Assembly (NCBI GenBank): GCA_014647935.1
Contig: BMQD01000010.1
Coordinates: 124,001 to 188,000, forward strand
Source of the DNA: Planomonospora parontospora
Lineage (GTDB): Bacteria; Actinomycetota; Actinomycetes; Streptosporangiales; Streptosporangiaceae
DNA length: 64,000 nt
Direction: 5' to 3'
Positions 33,184 through 40,647 of this stretch are shown piece by piece. The notes under the pieces were generated by a model that did not search any database, was not told the DNA's origin, and worked only from the letters and a program-made list of their open reading frames with translations. The position numbers and the translations under genes are program-made. How positions within the stretch are numbered: position 1 is the first letter of the stretch; each line of letters starts with the position of its first letter.

Positions 33184-33920
33184 CGCCTCCGACGGACCGT
33201 CCGGCGGGATCCGAGCCCCCGGACAGAACGGAACACCCGGTCGGAACGGAACATCCGGCCGGAACGGAACATCCGGCCGGAGTGGACCGCGGGGCCCCGT
33301 CCGCACCGGCCCCGAGACCGGACCGCCCGTCACGGCCGACCGCCAAGGGGAGCAACCGCCGGGAGGAACTGCTCGACGTCACCGAGCGCGTCCTGGTGGA
33401 GCGCGGGAACGCGGAGCTGTCCCTGCGCACGGTCGCCGCCGAGGCGGGGGTGCGCCTGGGTCATCTCCAGCACTACTTCCGCACCCGGGCCGACCTGGTC
33501 CAGGCCGTGCTGGCCCGCGTGCTGGCCCGCTCCCTCCGGGAGGTGGCCGACGTCACGGCCTCGGCGGGCGGGGCCGTGGAACCGGTGGTGCGGAGCCTCC
33601 TGGCGCAGCAGGAGGACGACCGGCTCGTCCGCCTGTTCACCGAGATCTGGGCGCTGGCCGCCCACGACGGATCCGTCGCCGCCGAGGTCCGGGCCTTCTA
33701 CCGGGACTACACCGGGCACGTGGCCGAGTTCGTCCGCAGCCGGGACCCCGGGCTCCCGCCGCACCTGTGCCGGGCGCGGGCCGAGACGTTCGTCATGCTC
33801 ATCGAGGGGGCCTCGCTCTTCCGCTCGGGCGTCGCCGCGGAGGCCTCGGCCGCGACGGACGCCGAGCTGACCGCGCTCGCCGCCGCCCTGCTCGGCGGAG
33901 GGCCCCTGACCGGTCCCTGA
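33180..33920 (+). CDS. TetR-family regulator with repeat-bearing N-terminal tail
   Basis: The 246-residue protein has a TetR HTH at about 58-105 (RREELLDVTERVLVERG, LRTVAAEAGVRLGHLQHYF) and a ligand domain after it. The first 55 residues are extra and disordered, and include TEHPVG-TEHPAG-TEHPAG, encoded by three tandem 18-bp DNA repeats. The ATG overlaps the upstream gene's stop. It is the natural candidate to bind the 18-bp palindrome at 32071. An alternative start near residue 55 would give a standard-length TetR, but no ribosome-binding site favours it. Confidence 0.87.
   Translation: MTPPTDRPAGSEPPDRTEHPVGTEHPAGTEHPAGVDRGAPSAPAPRPDRPSRPTAKGSNRREELLDVTERVLVERGNAELSLRTVAAEAGVRLGHLQHYFRTRADLVQAVLARVLARSLREVADVTASAGGAVEPVVRSLLAQQEDDRLVRLFTEIWALAAHDGSVAAEVRAFYRDYTGHVAEFVRSRDPGLPPHLCRARAETFVMLIEGASLFRSGVAAEASAATDAELTALAAALLGGGPLTGP
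33228..33281. repeat. Three 18-bp tandem repeats inside tetR
   Basis: Units at 33228, 33246 and 33264 share ACGGAACAyCCGGyCGGA; the second and third are identical. The unit length keeps the reading frame and yields a six-residue protein repeat. Copy number may vary between strains. Confidence 0.85.
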
Positions 33921-33942
33921 CCGCGGCGATCGCGGCGGGCGC

Positions 33943-33989
33943 CTGATCGCGGAGCCTCCGGGGGGCACGGCCGCAGGCTCCGCGATCAG
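33943..33989 (+). terminator. Terminator after tetR
   Basis: A 15-bp perfect stem CTGATCGCGGAGCCT / AGGCTCCGCGATCAG spans a 17-nt loop, 22 nt after the tetR stop. Confidence 0.7.
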
Positions 33990-34047
33990 GACGAATGTCG
34001 GTGCCGCCTGGTACAACCGACCCGGGTTCCCGAGCCGGAGGTGCCGA

Positions 34048-34704
34048 TTGCGCGTCAAGGACATGCCCCCGACCGACCAGCCGCGCGAGCGGCTCCTCTC
34101 GCTCGGCGCCACCGCCCTGGCCGACCGGGAGCTCCTCGCCCTGCTGCTCGGCTCGGGCGGCCGGGGCACCAACGCGGTCGAGCTGGCCTCCGAGCTGATC
34201 GCCCACTGCGGCGACCTGCGCGGCCTCGGCCGCTCCGACGCGCACCGGCTGATGACCATCCGCGGCATCGGCCCGGCCAAGGCCGCCCGGATCATCGCCG
34301 CCTTCCACCTCGTACGGCAGGCGCAGTCGGAGCCGGAGCGCCGCCGCGTCACCGGCTCGGCCGACCTGGCGGCCGTCGCCTCCCCGCTCCTGCGGCACCT
34401 CGGCCACGAGCGGGTGGTCGCCGTGGTCTGCGACTCCGCCGGCGCGGTCACCCGCAGGGCGATCGTCAGCGAGGGCGGCGCCGACCACGCCCCGGCGCCC
34501 GTCCGCGAGATCATCACGCTCGTCCTCACCTCCGGCGGCTCCTCCTTCGGCCTCGCCCACAACCATCCCGGCGGCTCCCTCGACCCCAGCCCCGCCGACC
34601 TCGACGTCACCGCCCGCCTCCGCGAGGCCGCCGAGACCGTCGGCCTGCGCTTCCTCGACCACGTGATCGTCACCGACACGGCCTGGCGCCGCATCGCCGG
34701 GTAA
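34048..34704 (+). CDS. radC: RadC/UPF0758 JAB-domain protein
   Basis: The 218-residue protein has an N-terminal helix-hairpin-helix region (IRGIGPAKAARIIAAF, 71-86) and a JAMM metalloprotease-like motif HNHPGGSLDPSPADLD with His171, His173, Ser181 and Asp184. Despite the name, a repair role for RadC has been withdrawn and its activity is not settled. The start is TTG at 34048, chosen because GGAGGTG lies 6 nt upstream and the N-terminus RVKDMPPTDQPRERLLSLG aligns with the usual UPF0758 start. Flanking genes are unrelated. Confidence 0.9.
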   Translation: MRVKDMPPTDQPRERLLSLGATALADRELLALLLGSGGRGTNAVELASELIAHCGDLRGLGRSDAHRLMTIRGIGPAKAARIIAAFHLVRQAQSEPERRRVTGSADLAAVASPLLRHLGHERVVAVVCDSAGAVTRRAIVSEGGADHAPAPVREIITLVLTSGGSSFGLAHNHPGGSLDPSPADLDVTARLREAAETVGLRFLDHVIVTDTAWRRIAG

Positions 34705-35328
34705 CCCCGCCGCCCACCGGCCGTCCCACCGGCCGTCCCACTGACCGCCCCGTCGACACGCCACCGGCCGGATCGCAGCGGTCGGCCCCGGCCGGGGTGC
34801 TCCCCGGCCGCCGCCGCACCCGGAACACGACGGCGGCCGGGAATCGATGGTGGTGGCCCGGCTCCCCCTCCGGGGCCGGGCCACCGGACCCGCCGGGCCG
34901 GTGCTCCACCGACGGGCGTCCGAGGACCTGCCGCAGGTTTCCCTTTCCTCTGCGCGAGGAAAGGGCGCCCTCCTCTGCACCGAGCGAAAGGGGACGTGAC
35001 AGGCCTGAGCCCGGCAGCAGGTGGGATGTGAGGGACTGCTGCCGGGGGTTCTCGATCGGTGGCCCCGCGCCCCCCTCAAGGTCGCGGGGCCACCGCCCGG
35101 CCCTTCCGGTGACCCCTGGCACACGGAAGGACCGGGAGCTCTCCGATGCCGGCGGTGCCCTCGGCGCCGCCGGACGCGCCTACCGGCCCATCGACGCGGA
35201 CCTCTCACCGGCCGCCTCCAGCACGGAAGCCCCGGTGGTCTTCAGACCGGGGTCCTCGGCCCGGCCCGTCAACGCGGTCGCCCCGGCCGACCGGCCGGAC
35301 CTCGGTACGGACGGCCCGGCCGAGCCCG
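34705..35328. other. Gene-free stretch with three perfect hairpins
   Basis: I find no credible gene here. It holds a GGTGGCCCGGC / GCCGGGCCACC hairpin (34852-34885), a CCCTTTCCTC-tgcgc-GAGGAAAGGG hairpin (34941-34965) and a GGTGGCCCCGCG / CGCGGGGCCACC hairpin (35058-35094). The first and third share GGTGGCCC arms. They could terminate radC or the minus-strand gene ending at 35329, or be part of an untranslated RNA. Confidence 0.55.
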
Positions 35329-35616
35329 TCAGCGGGCGCTTCCCATCAACAGCAGGAACCACAGTTCCTCCGCCTCCTTCACCCGCACCCACGGCGACTC
35401 GTGCACCACCACCGCGCCTCCCAAGCGGTGCGTACGCCGGACGAACATCAGCCCGCCCGCCTGGCAGAGCTCGTAGAACGTCGCCTTGCAGCAACACGTG
35501 TGCTCCTTCACTCGGATCCGATCGGCCCGCGGCACCTCCGGCCGCCAGTCGATCCGCTGATGCCTCTCCCGCAACGCCCCCACATGACGACCGTGAAGCT
35601 CCTCTCCCAGCACCAT
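35329..35616 (-). CDS. Small hypothetical protein with a cysteine cluster
   Basis: The 95-residue product has three adjacent cysteines, Cys41-43 (HTCCCKATFYELCQAGG), and Cys51, followed by GLMFVRRTHRLGG and VVHESPWVRVKEAEELW. The cysteine arrangement could bind a metal, or be redox active. I do not recognise a named family. It is divergent from the first double-headed GntR gene across 134 bp. Start choice is uncertain: I use the ATG at 35616; GTG at 35661 would add 15 residues. The coding-like composition and the conserved-looking motif argue that it is real. Confidence 0.6.
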   Translation of the reverse strand: MVLGEELHGRHVGALRERHQRIDWRPEVPRADRIRVKEHTCCCKATFYELCQAGGLMFVRRTHRLGGAVVVHESPWVRVKEAEELWFLLLMGSAR

Positions 35617-35670
35617 GACCCCTGCCGTTCCCCCGCCCTCCACACACCGACAATAGGCCACTCCACCCCT

Positions 35671-35744
35671 ACTGGTCTAGTGCACCTATCCAATGGTTTA
35701 CTGCATGTACCATTTATTCCTCCATGTGCCTTTTGGTCTATCAT
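35671..35744 (+). promoter_or_regulatory. GGTCTA half-sites and leaderless promoter of first double GntR gene
   Basis: ACTGGTCTAG at 35671-35680 resembles one arm of the dre-type TGGTCTAGACCA site used by DasR/NagR regulators; GGTCTA recurs at 35735-35740 and runs into the -10 hexamer TATCAT (35739-35744), 6 nt before the ATG at 35751. Confidence 0.5.
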
Positions 35745-35750
35745 TCGGAC

Positions 35751-36230
35751 ATGCTTGACCGTGAAGGGCCGGTTCCGGTCTACAAACAGATCGCCGAGGA
35801 GATTCGCGGACGCATCCTGGCCGGTGATCTCGGCCCCGGCGAGCCGGTGCCGAGCGAGGCCGAACTCGAGGTCGAATACGACATCGCCCGCACGACGGCG
35901 CGCCGAGTGGCGAGGGAGCTCCGCGAGCAGGGGCTCGTCTATACGGTCCAGGGAGAGGGCACCTTCGTCGGCGAGCCGGGCACGCCCCGCCCGGACGACC
36001 GCGTTCCGGTCTACCAGCGGATCGCGGCGGAGGTCCGGGAGCGCATCGTGCGTGGCGAGCTGGTTCCGAACCGGCGGATTCCCGGAGAGAAAGAGCTGAT
36101 CAAGCAGTACGGCGTCGCCAAGGCCACCGTGCGCCAGGCCATGGCGTTCCTCCGCGATCAGGGATGGGTCTTCACCGTGCCCTATCGAGGAACATATGTC
36201 TCACCTCGCGAGGATTGGCCAAAAGAATGA
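35751..36230 (+). CDS. Double winged-helix GntR protein without effector domain, copy 1
   Basis: The 159-residue protein consists of two complete GntR winged helices. The first, residues about 6-72, runs from PVYKQIAEEIRGRI to VQGEGTFVG; the second, about 82-150, from PVYQRIAAEVRERI to VPYRGTYVSP. Each has the P(S/G)E-L-----A--T-R/RQA recognition helix. There is no UTRA, FCD or aminotransferase domain, so it lacks the usual ligand sensor. The two heads could let a monomer bind a palindrome or a direct repeat. The start follows a -10 hexamer by 6 nt. A paralogue of the same architecture lies 95 bp downstream. Confidence 0.85.
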   Translation: MLDREGPVPVYKQIAEEIRGRILAGDLGPGEPVPSEAELEVEYDIARTTARRVARELREQGLVYTVQGEGTFVGEPGTPRPDDRVPVYQRIAAEVRERIVRGELVPNRRIPGEKELIKQYGVAKATVRQAMAFLRDQGWVFTVPYRGTYVSPREDWPKE

Positions 36231-36313
36231 TCAATCACCACAAACTAGTATCTGCTAGTCCAGTGACGTATTCATAGGTCAGGTAGACGGATGCTTCTAT
36301 CCGATCCCGTCAC

Positions 36314-36319
36314 TACAGT
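36314..36319 (+). promoter_or_regulatory. Leaderless -10 hexamer of second double GntR gene
   Basis: TACAGT lies 6 nt before the ATG at 36326 with no ribosome-binding site. CTAGTATCTGCTAG (36245-36258) is a possible operator further upstream. Confidence 0.5.
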
Positions 36320-36325
36320 GACCTC

Positions 36326-36820
36326 ATGCTGGACCACGAAGGCGACACCCATCTCTATCTGCAGGTGGCCGAGATCATCCGGCGGCGCATCTCCGACGGT
36401 GCGATCCGCCCCGGCTCCGCCGTACCCAGCGAGTCGAAACTCCGGAAGGAGTTCGGCATCGCCCGCACCACAGCCCGGAGAGCCGTCCGAGTGCTCCGCG
36501 ACGAAGGTCTCGTCCACGCGATCCCGGGAGAGGGGACGTTCGTCGGCCCGCCGGGCGGTCCTCGGCGTGCGAACCGCTCGACTCCTCTGTATCGGGAGAT
36601 CGCCGACGATCTGACCACTCGCATCACACGCGGTGATCTCAAGCCACGCCGTCCCATCCCGAGTGAGACGGCGCTGGTCCAGCGGCACGGCGTGGCCAGG
36701 GAAACGGTACGGCGTGCCGTCGGACTCCTGCGGGAGCAGGGCTGGGTCTACACCGTCCCTCAACGCGGCACCTACGTGAACCCGCCCGGCGAGTGGCCGG
36801 AGGGGAACAGCGGCCTGTAG
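36326..36820 (+). CDS. Double winged-helix GntR protein without effector domain, copy 2
   Basis: The 164-residue protein repeats the architecture of its upstream neighbour: first winged helix about 9-76 (HLYLQVAEIIRRRI to IPGEGTFVGPP), second about 86-154 (PLYREIADDLTTRI to VPQRGTYVNPP). The blocks ARTTARRAVRVLR and ARETVRRAVGLLREQGWVYTVP align with those of copy 1, so they arose by gene duplication after the two heads had fused. It has its own leaderless promoter. Function unknown; regulation of each other and of the divergent cysteine-cluster gene is the simplest model. Confidence 0.85.
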   Translation: MLDHEGDTHLYLQVAEIIRRRISDGAIRPGSAVPSESKLRKEFGIARTTARRAVRVLRDEGLVHAIPGEGTFVGPPGGPRRANRSTPLYREIADDLTTRITRGDLKPRRPIPSETALVQRHGVARETVRRAVGLLREQGWVYTVPQRGTYVNPPGEWPEGNSGL

Positions 36821-36878
36821 CGGGAGAGGCATGCCGACGATGGCGGGAAGGGGGACGAGCGGTCCGCGCCGTTTCTTC

Positions 36879-36907
36879 TGTCCTCGGTTCCGAGTAGGGT
36901 CGGCGTC
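36879..36907 (+). promoter_or_regulatory. Possible ECF-type promoter of the YCII/sigma module
   Basis: TGTCCT (36879) followed after 19 bp by CGTC (36904-36907) resembles the TGTC...CGTC form of ECF promoters. TGTCCG also lies ahead of the sigma gene (37282) and of the hydrolase gene (38664). In such GC-rich DNA this is weak evidence. Confidence 0.3.
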
Positions 36908-36928
36908 CGGTCGTCCTGGAGGAGGGGC

Positions 36929-37270
36929 ATGCGTTACATGCTGCTGGTCTGCGGTGATCTTCCGGCGTACGAGGCGATGCAGGCCGACGGGTCCTTCCTG
37001 CCGGACTGCCGTGCCTGGGCCGACGAGATGCGGCGGCGCGGCGCGCTGGTGGAGACCGGAGGGCTGCGGCCGCCCGACGACGCCACGACGGTCCGGGTGC
37101 GCGGCGGCGAGGTGCTGCTGACCGACGGGCCGTTCGCCGAGACCAAGGAGGTCGTCGCGGGTTTCTCCCTGATCGAGTGCGCCGACCTCGACGAGGCCCT
37201 GGAGGCGGCCGCCCGGCACCCCGTGGCCCGGCACGGCACGATCGAGGTCCGTCCGCTCCTTCCGGCGTGA
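36929..37270 (+). CDS. YCII/DGPF-domain protein
   Basis: The 113-residue protein begins MRYMLLVCGD and has the hallmark DGPF at 66-69 followed by AETKEVVAGF. DGPF proteins are the constant partners of ECF42 sigma factors; their biochemical role is unknown, though a dimeric ferredoxin-like fold related to YciI is established. GGAGGAGGGG precedes the ATG. It is first in a probable three-gene module with the sigma factor 49 bp downstream and a hydrolase. Confidence 0.9.
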   Translation: MRYMLLVCGDLPAYEAMQADGSFLPDCRAWADEMRRRGALVETGGLRPPDDATTVRVRGGEVLLTDGPFAETKEVVAGFSLIECADLDEALEAAARHPVARHGTIEVRPLLPA

Positions 37271-37319
37271 GCGCGCTCCCCTGTCCGGCCGGCCGACCCC
37301 CGCGACCCGGCGGTCCCCC

Positions 37320-38636
37320 GTGACGGCCGGAGGAGGTTCCGGCGAGATCGAGGCGGCCGTCGCCGGGGTCTTCCGGGAGGAGTGGGGGCGGATCGTCGCG
37401 ACCCTCATCGGGCTGACCGGCGACTGGGACCTGGCCGAGGAGTGCGCGCAGGACGCCTTCGCGCGGGCGCTCCAGCGCTGGCCGCACGACGGCGTGCCGC
37501 GCAACCCCGGGGCCTGGCTGACCGTCACCGCCCGCAACCGGGCCGTCGACCTGCTCCGCCGGCAGGCCGCGGGCGCGGCCAAGCTGCGCGAGGCGGCCCT
37601 GCTGGAGGCCGCGTCCGGGCGGGGCTCCGGAGCCGGCACGGCCGACGGGCACGGCGACGGCGAGGACGAGGAGGGCCGGGAGGCGGACGCCGGCGTGCCG
37701 GACGACCGGCTGCGGTTGATGTTCACCTGCTGCCATCCGGCGCTGGCGTTCGAGGCCAGGGTCGCGCTCACCCTGCGCACCCTGGCGGGCCTGACCACCG
37801 CCGAGATCGCCCGGGCGTTCCTGGTCTCCGAGGAGACCATGTCCAAGCGGCTGACCCGAGCCAAGAACAAGATCCGCAACGCGGGCGTCCCGTACCGGAT
37901 GCCGCCCGCCCACCTGCTCCCGGAGCGCACCGCCTCCGTCCTCGGTGTGCTGTACCTGCTGTTCAACGAGGGCTACGCGGCCGGCTCCGGCACCGATCTG
38001 CTCCGCCGGGACCTGACCGCCGAGGCCGTGCGGCTGGCCCGGCTCCTCGCCCGGCTGATGCCGGACGAGCCCGAGGCCGGCGGCCTGCTCGCGCTGATGC
38101 TGCTGCACGACGCCCGCCGTACCGCACGCCTCGACGCGGCGGGCGAGCCGGTGCCCCTGGAAGAGCAGGACCGCACGCGGTGGGACGCGGCCGCGATCGC
38201 CGAGGGCGTGCGGGTGCTGGAGGACGCGCTGCTGCGGCGGCGGCCCGGGCCCTACCAGGTCCAGGCCGCCATCGCCGCGTGCCACGCCACCGCGACCACC
38301 GCCGCCGAGACCGACTGGGCCCAGATCGCCGCGCTGTACGGCGTGCTGTCCCGGCTGGTCCCCTCCGCGGTGGTGGGCCTGAACCGGGCGGTCGCCGTGG
38401 GCATGGCCGAGGGCCCGGCCGCCGGGCTGGCGCTGGTGGAGCGACTGGAGGCGGCCGGAGAGCTGGGCGGCTACCACCTGCTGCCCGCCACCCGCGCCGA
38501 CCTGCTGCGCCGCCTGGGCCGCGCGGACGAGGCGGCGGCCGCCTACCGCGCGGCGATCGGCCTGGCGCCCACCGACGCCGAGCGCCGCTACCTCGCCCGG
38601 CGGCTCGCCGAGGTGGCGGGACCGCGGGCTCCCTGA
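37320..38636 (+). CDS. ECF42-type RNA polymerase sigma factor with C-terminal TPR extension
   Basis: The 438-residue protein has sigma region 2 (about 11-85, DWDLAEECAQDAFARALQRW), an acidic Gly-rich linker (about 100-130), the FTCCHPALA signature (135-143) and sigma region 4 (about 155-190, TTAEIARAFLVSEETMSKRL). A helical, TPR-like C-terminal half of about 240 residues follows; in ECF42 this extension replaces an anti-sigma factor in control. The start is the GTG at 37320. The partner DGPF gene is just upstream. It should read its own promoter and perhaps that of the hydrolase. Confidence 0.9.
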   Translation: MTAGGGSGEIEAAVAGVFREEWGRIVATLIGLTGDWDLAEECAQDAFARALQRWPHDGVPRNPGAWLTVTARNRAVDLLRRQAAGAAKLREAALLEAASGRGSGAGTADGHGDGEDEEGREADAGVPDDRLRLMFTCCHPALAFEARVALTLRTLAGLTTAEIARAFLVSEETMSKRLTRAKNKIRNAGVPYRMPPAHLLPERTASVLGVLYLLFNEGYAAGSGTDLLRRDLTAEAVRLARLLARLMPDEPEAGGLLALMLLHDARRTARLDAAGEPVPLEEQDRTRWDAAAIAEGVRVLEDALLRRRPGPYQVQAAIAACHATATTAAETDWAQIAALYGVLSRLVPSAVVGLNRAVAVGMAEGPAAGLALVERLEAAGELGGYHLLPATRADLLRRLGRADEAAAAYRAAIGLAPTDAERRYLARRLAEVAGPRAP

Positions 38637-38731
38637 GATCTCCGAGGATTCCTCCCGCGGACCTGTCCGTCCGGCCCCGATCCGTTCGTCGGCAGGTCGG
38701 ACACACCCGCATACGAGGGAAGAAGGTTCTC

Positions 38732-39508
38732 ATGGAGAAGGTACGTTCCGCCGACGGCACCGAGATCGCGTTCGACCGGCTGGGAGACGGGCCCCCGGTC
38801 GTCCTGGTGAGCGGCGCCTCCTGCACCCGGACGGTCCACGCGCCCCTGGCCGAACTGCTGGCGGCGGAGTTCACGGTGCTGAACCACGACCGCCGGGGGC
38901 GGGGCGGGAGCGGTGACACCGCGCCGTACGCGGTCGAGCGGGAGATCGAGGACCTCGACGCGCTGATCGGCGCGGCCGGCGGGTCGGCTGCGCTCTTCGG
39001 CAACTCCTCCGGCGCGGTCCTCGCCCTGCGCGCGGCGGCGGCCGGTCTGCCCGTCACCCGGCTGGCGCTCTGGGAGCCGCCGTTCATGCTCGACCCGGAC
39101 GCCCCGCGCAGGCAGTGGGAGTACGCCTCCCGGCTCGCCGAGCTGCTCGGCGCGGGCCGTCGCGGCGACGCCATGGCGCTGTTCATGGCGACCGTGGGCC
39201 TGCCCGGGGAGATGGTCGAGGCGATGCGCCGGGCGCCGATGTGGCCGGAGCTGGAGGCGCTGGCCCACACGCTCGCCTACGACGCCGCCGTCATGGGCGA
39301 CGGCACGCTCCCGCCCGGCCTGGTCTCCTCCGTCAAGGCCCCGGTGCTCGTCCTGCACGGCACCGGGACCGGGTCCTGGACCGGCGAGATGGCGCGGGCG
39401 CTCACCGCCGCCCTGCCCGACGCGCGCTCCCACGTCCTGGAGGGCCAGAGCCACGACGTGGACTGGGAGGTGCTGGCCCCCGCGCTGAGGGAGTTCCTGC
39501 CGGGGTGA
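38732..39508 (+). CDS. Alpha/beta hydrolase
   Basis: The 258-residue protein has the nucleophile elbow GNSSG with Ser92, the oxyanion strand VVLVSGASCTRTVHAPL and catalytic His241 in GQSHDVDW. HGTGTGSWTGE stands where the acid residue usually lies, without an obvious Asp, so the third member of the triad is unclear. It follows the sigma gene by 95 bp; ECF42 modules often carry a small enzyme as target. GAAGG precedes the ATG at 38732. The substrate is unknown. Confidence 0.85.
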   Translation: MEKVRSADGTEIAFDRLGDGPPVVLVSGASCTRTVHAPLAELLAAEFTVLNHDRRGRGGSGDTAPYAVEREIEDLDALIGAAGGSAALFGNSSGAVLALRAAAAGLPVTRLALWEPPFMLDPDAPRRQWEYASRLAELLGAGRRGDAMALFMATVGLPGEMVEAMRRAPMWPELEALAHTLAYDAAVMGDGTLPPGLVSSVKAPVLVLHGTGTGSWTGEMARALTAALPDARSHVLEGQSHDVDWEVLAPALREFLPG

Positions 39509-39555
39509 GACGGAGGAACCGGACCGGGTGAGAACGCCCGCCCGGACCCGGTCCC

Positions 39556-39582
39556 GGACCGGCCGCCTCCTGCGGCCGGTCC
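39556..39582 (+). terminator. Terminator after hydrolase gene
   Basis: GGACCGGCCGC-ctcct-GCGGCCGGTCC is an 11-bp perfect stem. A second hairpin, GGACCGGGT / ACCCGGTCC, lies at 39521-39554. Confidence 0.65.
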
Positions 39583-39755
39583 TCGTCCCCGCCCACGCCC
39601 ATGCCGCGGTCACGCCGTCACCCACACGGACACCGCATACCGGGGCGTGACGGTACGGCCGGGCCACCGGTTGATGAGGCGTCCCGGAGCTCTCGTCCAT
39701 CCCGCCGACCGCAGGGTCTCCCGGGGAGAGCGGACACGGATCACCACCAGGAAAG

Positions 39756-39787
39756 TGATATCATTTATTTCTTTTTATTGATATCGT
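39756..39787 (+). promoter_or_regulatory. vapBC operator and leaderless promoter
   Basis: TGATATCA (39756-39763) and TGATATCG (39779-39786) lie 23 bp apart around a run of T and A. TATCGT (39782-39787) is 6 nt before the antitoxin ATG, so the second site covers the -10 region, as expected for a toxin-antitoxin autorepressor. Confidence 0.6.
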
Positions 39788-39793
39788 CTCTCC

Positions 39794-40084
39794 ATGAAGC
39801 AGTTGCTCCTTCGCATCGACGACGATCTCCACCAGCGCATCACCCGACGGGCCCAGCGGACCGGCCGCTCCATCAACGCCACCGCCGGGGAGATCCTCGC
39901 CCGCGGCGTGTCCGACGAAGTGCTGGACGCCCGGGCGGAGCTTCGCGCGCGTGCCCGACGACTCGGCGTCCTCGCCGATCCCCTTCCCTCCGCTCCGGTC
40001 ACCGAGGCCGAACGTGAGCGTGCGCTCTCCAGTTCCAAAGGTCTCGGCTCCATCCTCGACACCCTCTGGGCCGAAGGCCGCTGA
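39794..40084 (+). CDS. vapB: VapB/FitA-like ribbon-helix-helix antitoxin
   Basis: The 96-residue protein has an N-terminal ribbon-helix-helix, KQLLLRIDDDLHQRITRRAQRTGRSINATAGEIL (given here in parts: KQLLLRIDDDLHQRI and RTGRSINATAGEIL), and a C-terminal toxin-binding tail. It binds DNA as a dimer and neutralises the PIN-domain toxin whose gene begins 5 nt after its stop. The DNA just upstream is AT-rich, unlike its neighbours, and holds two TGATATC sites. That base composition suggests acquisition by transfer, though only the promoter is AT-rich. Confidence 0.85.
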   Translation: MKQLLLRIDDDLHQRITRRAQRTGRSINATAGEILARGVSDEVLDARAELRARARRLGVLADPLPSAPVTEAERERALSSSKGLGSILDTLWAEGR

Positions 40085-40089
40085 GCCGA

Positions 40090-40536
40090 ATGCTCACCTA
40101 TATCGACTCTTCCATCCTGGCCTGCGCGTACCTCTTCGACGAACCCGGGCACGACAAGGCACGAGCCCTGCTTCAGAGCTCCGATCATCTTCTCGTCACC
40201 GGCACCTTGACCGTCGTGGAGGTGACCGGAGTGCTCGTCCGCGCCTCTCGCTGCCATCGGCTACTGGAGCTGGACATGACGCTCGCCACCCTCGCGTCGG
40301 ACCTCGGAGAGGACGGTCCGGTCACCCTGGTCGCCGCACCCCGCGACACCGTGGAGCGCAGAGCCACCCAGATCGTGTACGCCCACGGGCTGAGGGCCCT
40401 CGACGCGCTCCATCTCGCGACCGCCGAACTGGCCGCCGTCCCGCTGCTGGAGAGTCCGGGAGACAAGCTCGGTTTCGCCAGCCGTGGCACCGCCCAGTCC
40501 GAGGCGGCCGCGGCACTCGGCTTCACCCCGGTGTGA
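40090..40536 (+). CDS. vapC: VapC-type PIN-domain ribonuclease toxin
   Basis: The 148-residue protein has the PIN acidic residues Asp6 (YIDSSILA), Glu44 (TVVEVTGVL), Asp105 (LRALDALHLATA) and Asp125 (GDKLGFA) that bind Mg for RNA cleavage. It forms an operon with the antitoxin, separated by 5 nt. VapC toxins cut tRNA or rRNA when released. No recombinase or att-like repeat is seen around the pair. Confidence 0.9.
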   Translation: MLTYIDSSILACAYLFDEPGHDKARALLQSSDHLLVTGTLTVVEVTGVLVRASRCHRLLELDMTLATLASDLGEDGPVTLVAAPRDTVERRATQIVYAHGLRALDALHLATAELAAVPLLESPGDKLGFASRGTAQSEAAAALGFTPV

Positions 40537-40611
40537 CGATGCCCCCGCCCCGTGCGGCGGTGACTCACCGTCGCCCACGAGGGCATCGGGTGCCTGATCT
40601 TGATCGTCCGT

Positions 40612-40647
40612 AGACGTTGACCTTGCCGCAGCGTCAACGTCTCTAAT
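40612..40647 (+). promoter_or_regulatory. MerR-type promoter with 19-bp spacer and operator
   Basis: AGACGTTGAC (40612) and GTCAACGTCT (40633) form a 10-bp perfect inverted repeat inside the spacer. TTGACC (40617-40622) and TCTAAT (40642-40647) are 19 bp apart, the stretched spacing that MerR proteins correct by twisting DNA. TCTAAT is 6 nt before the ATG, so the mRNA is leaderless. Confidence 0.8.
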
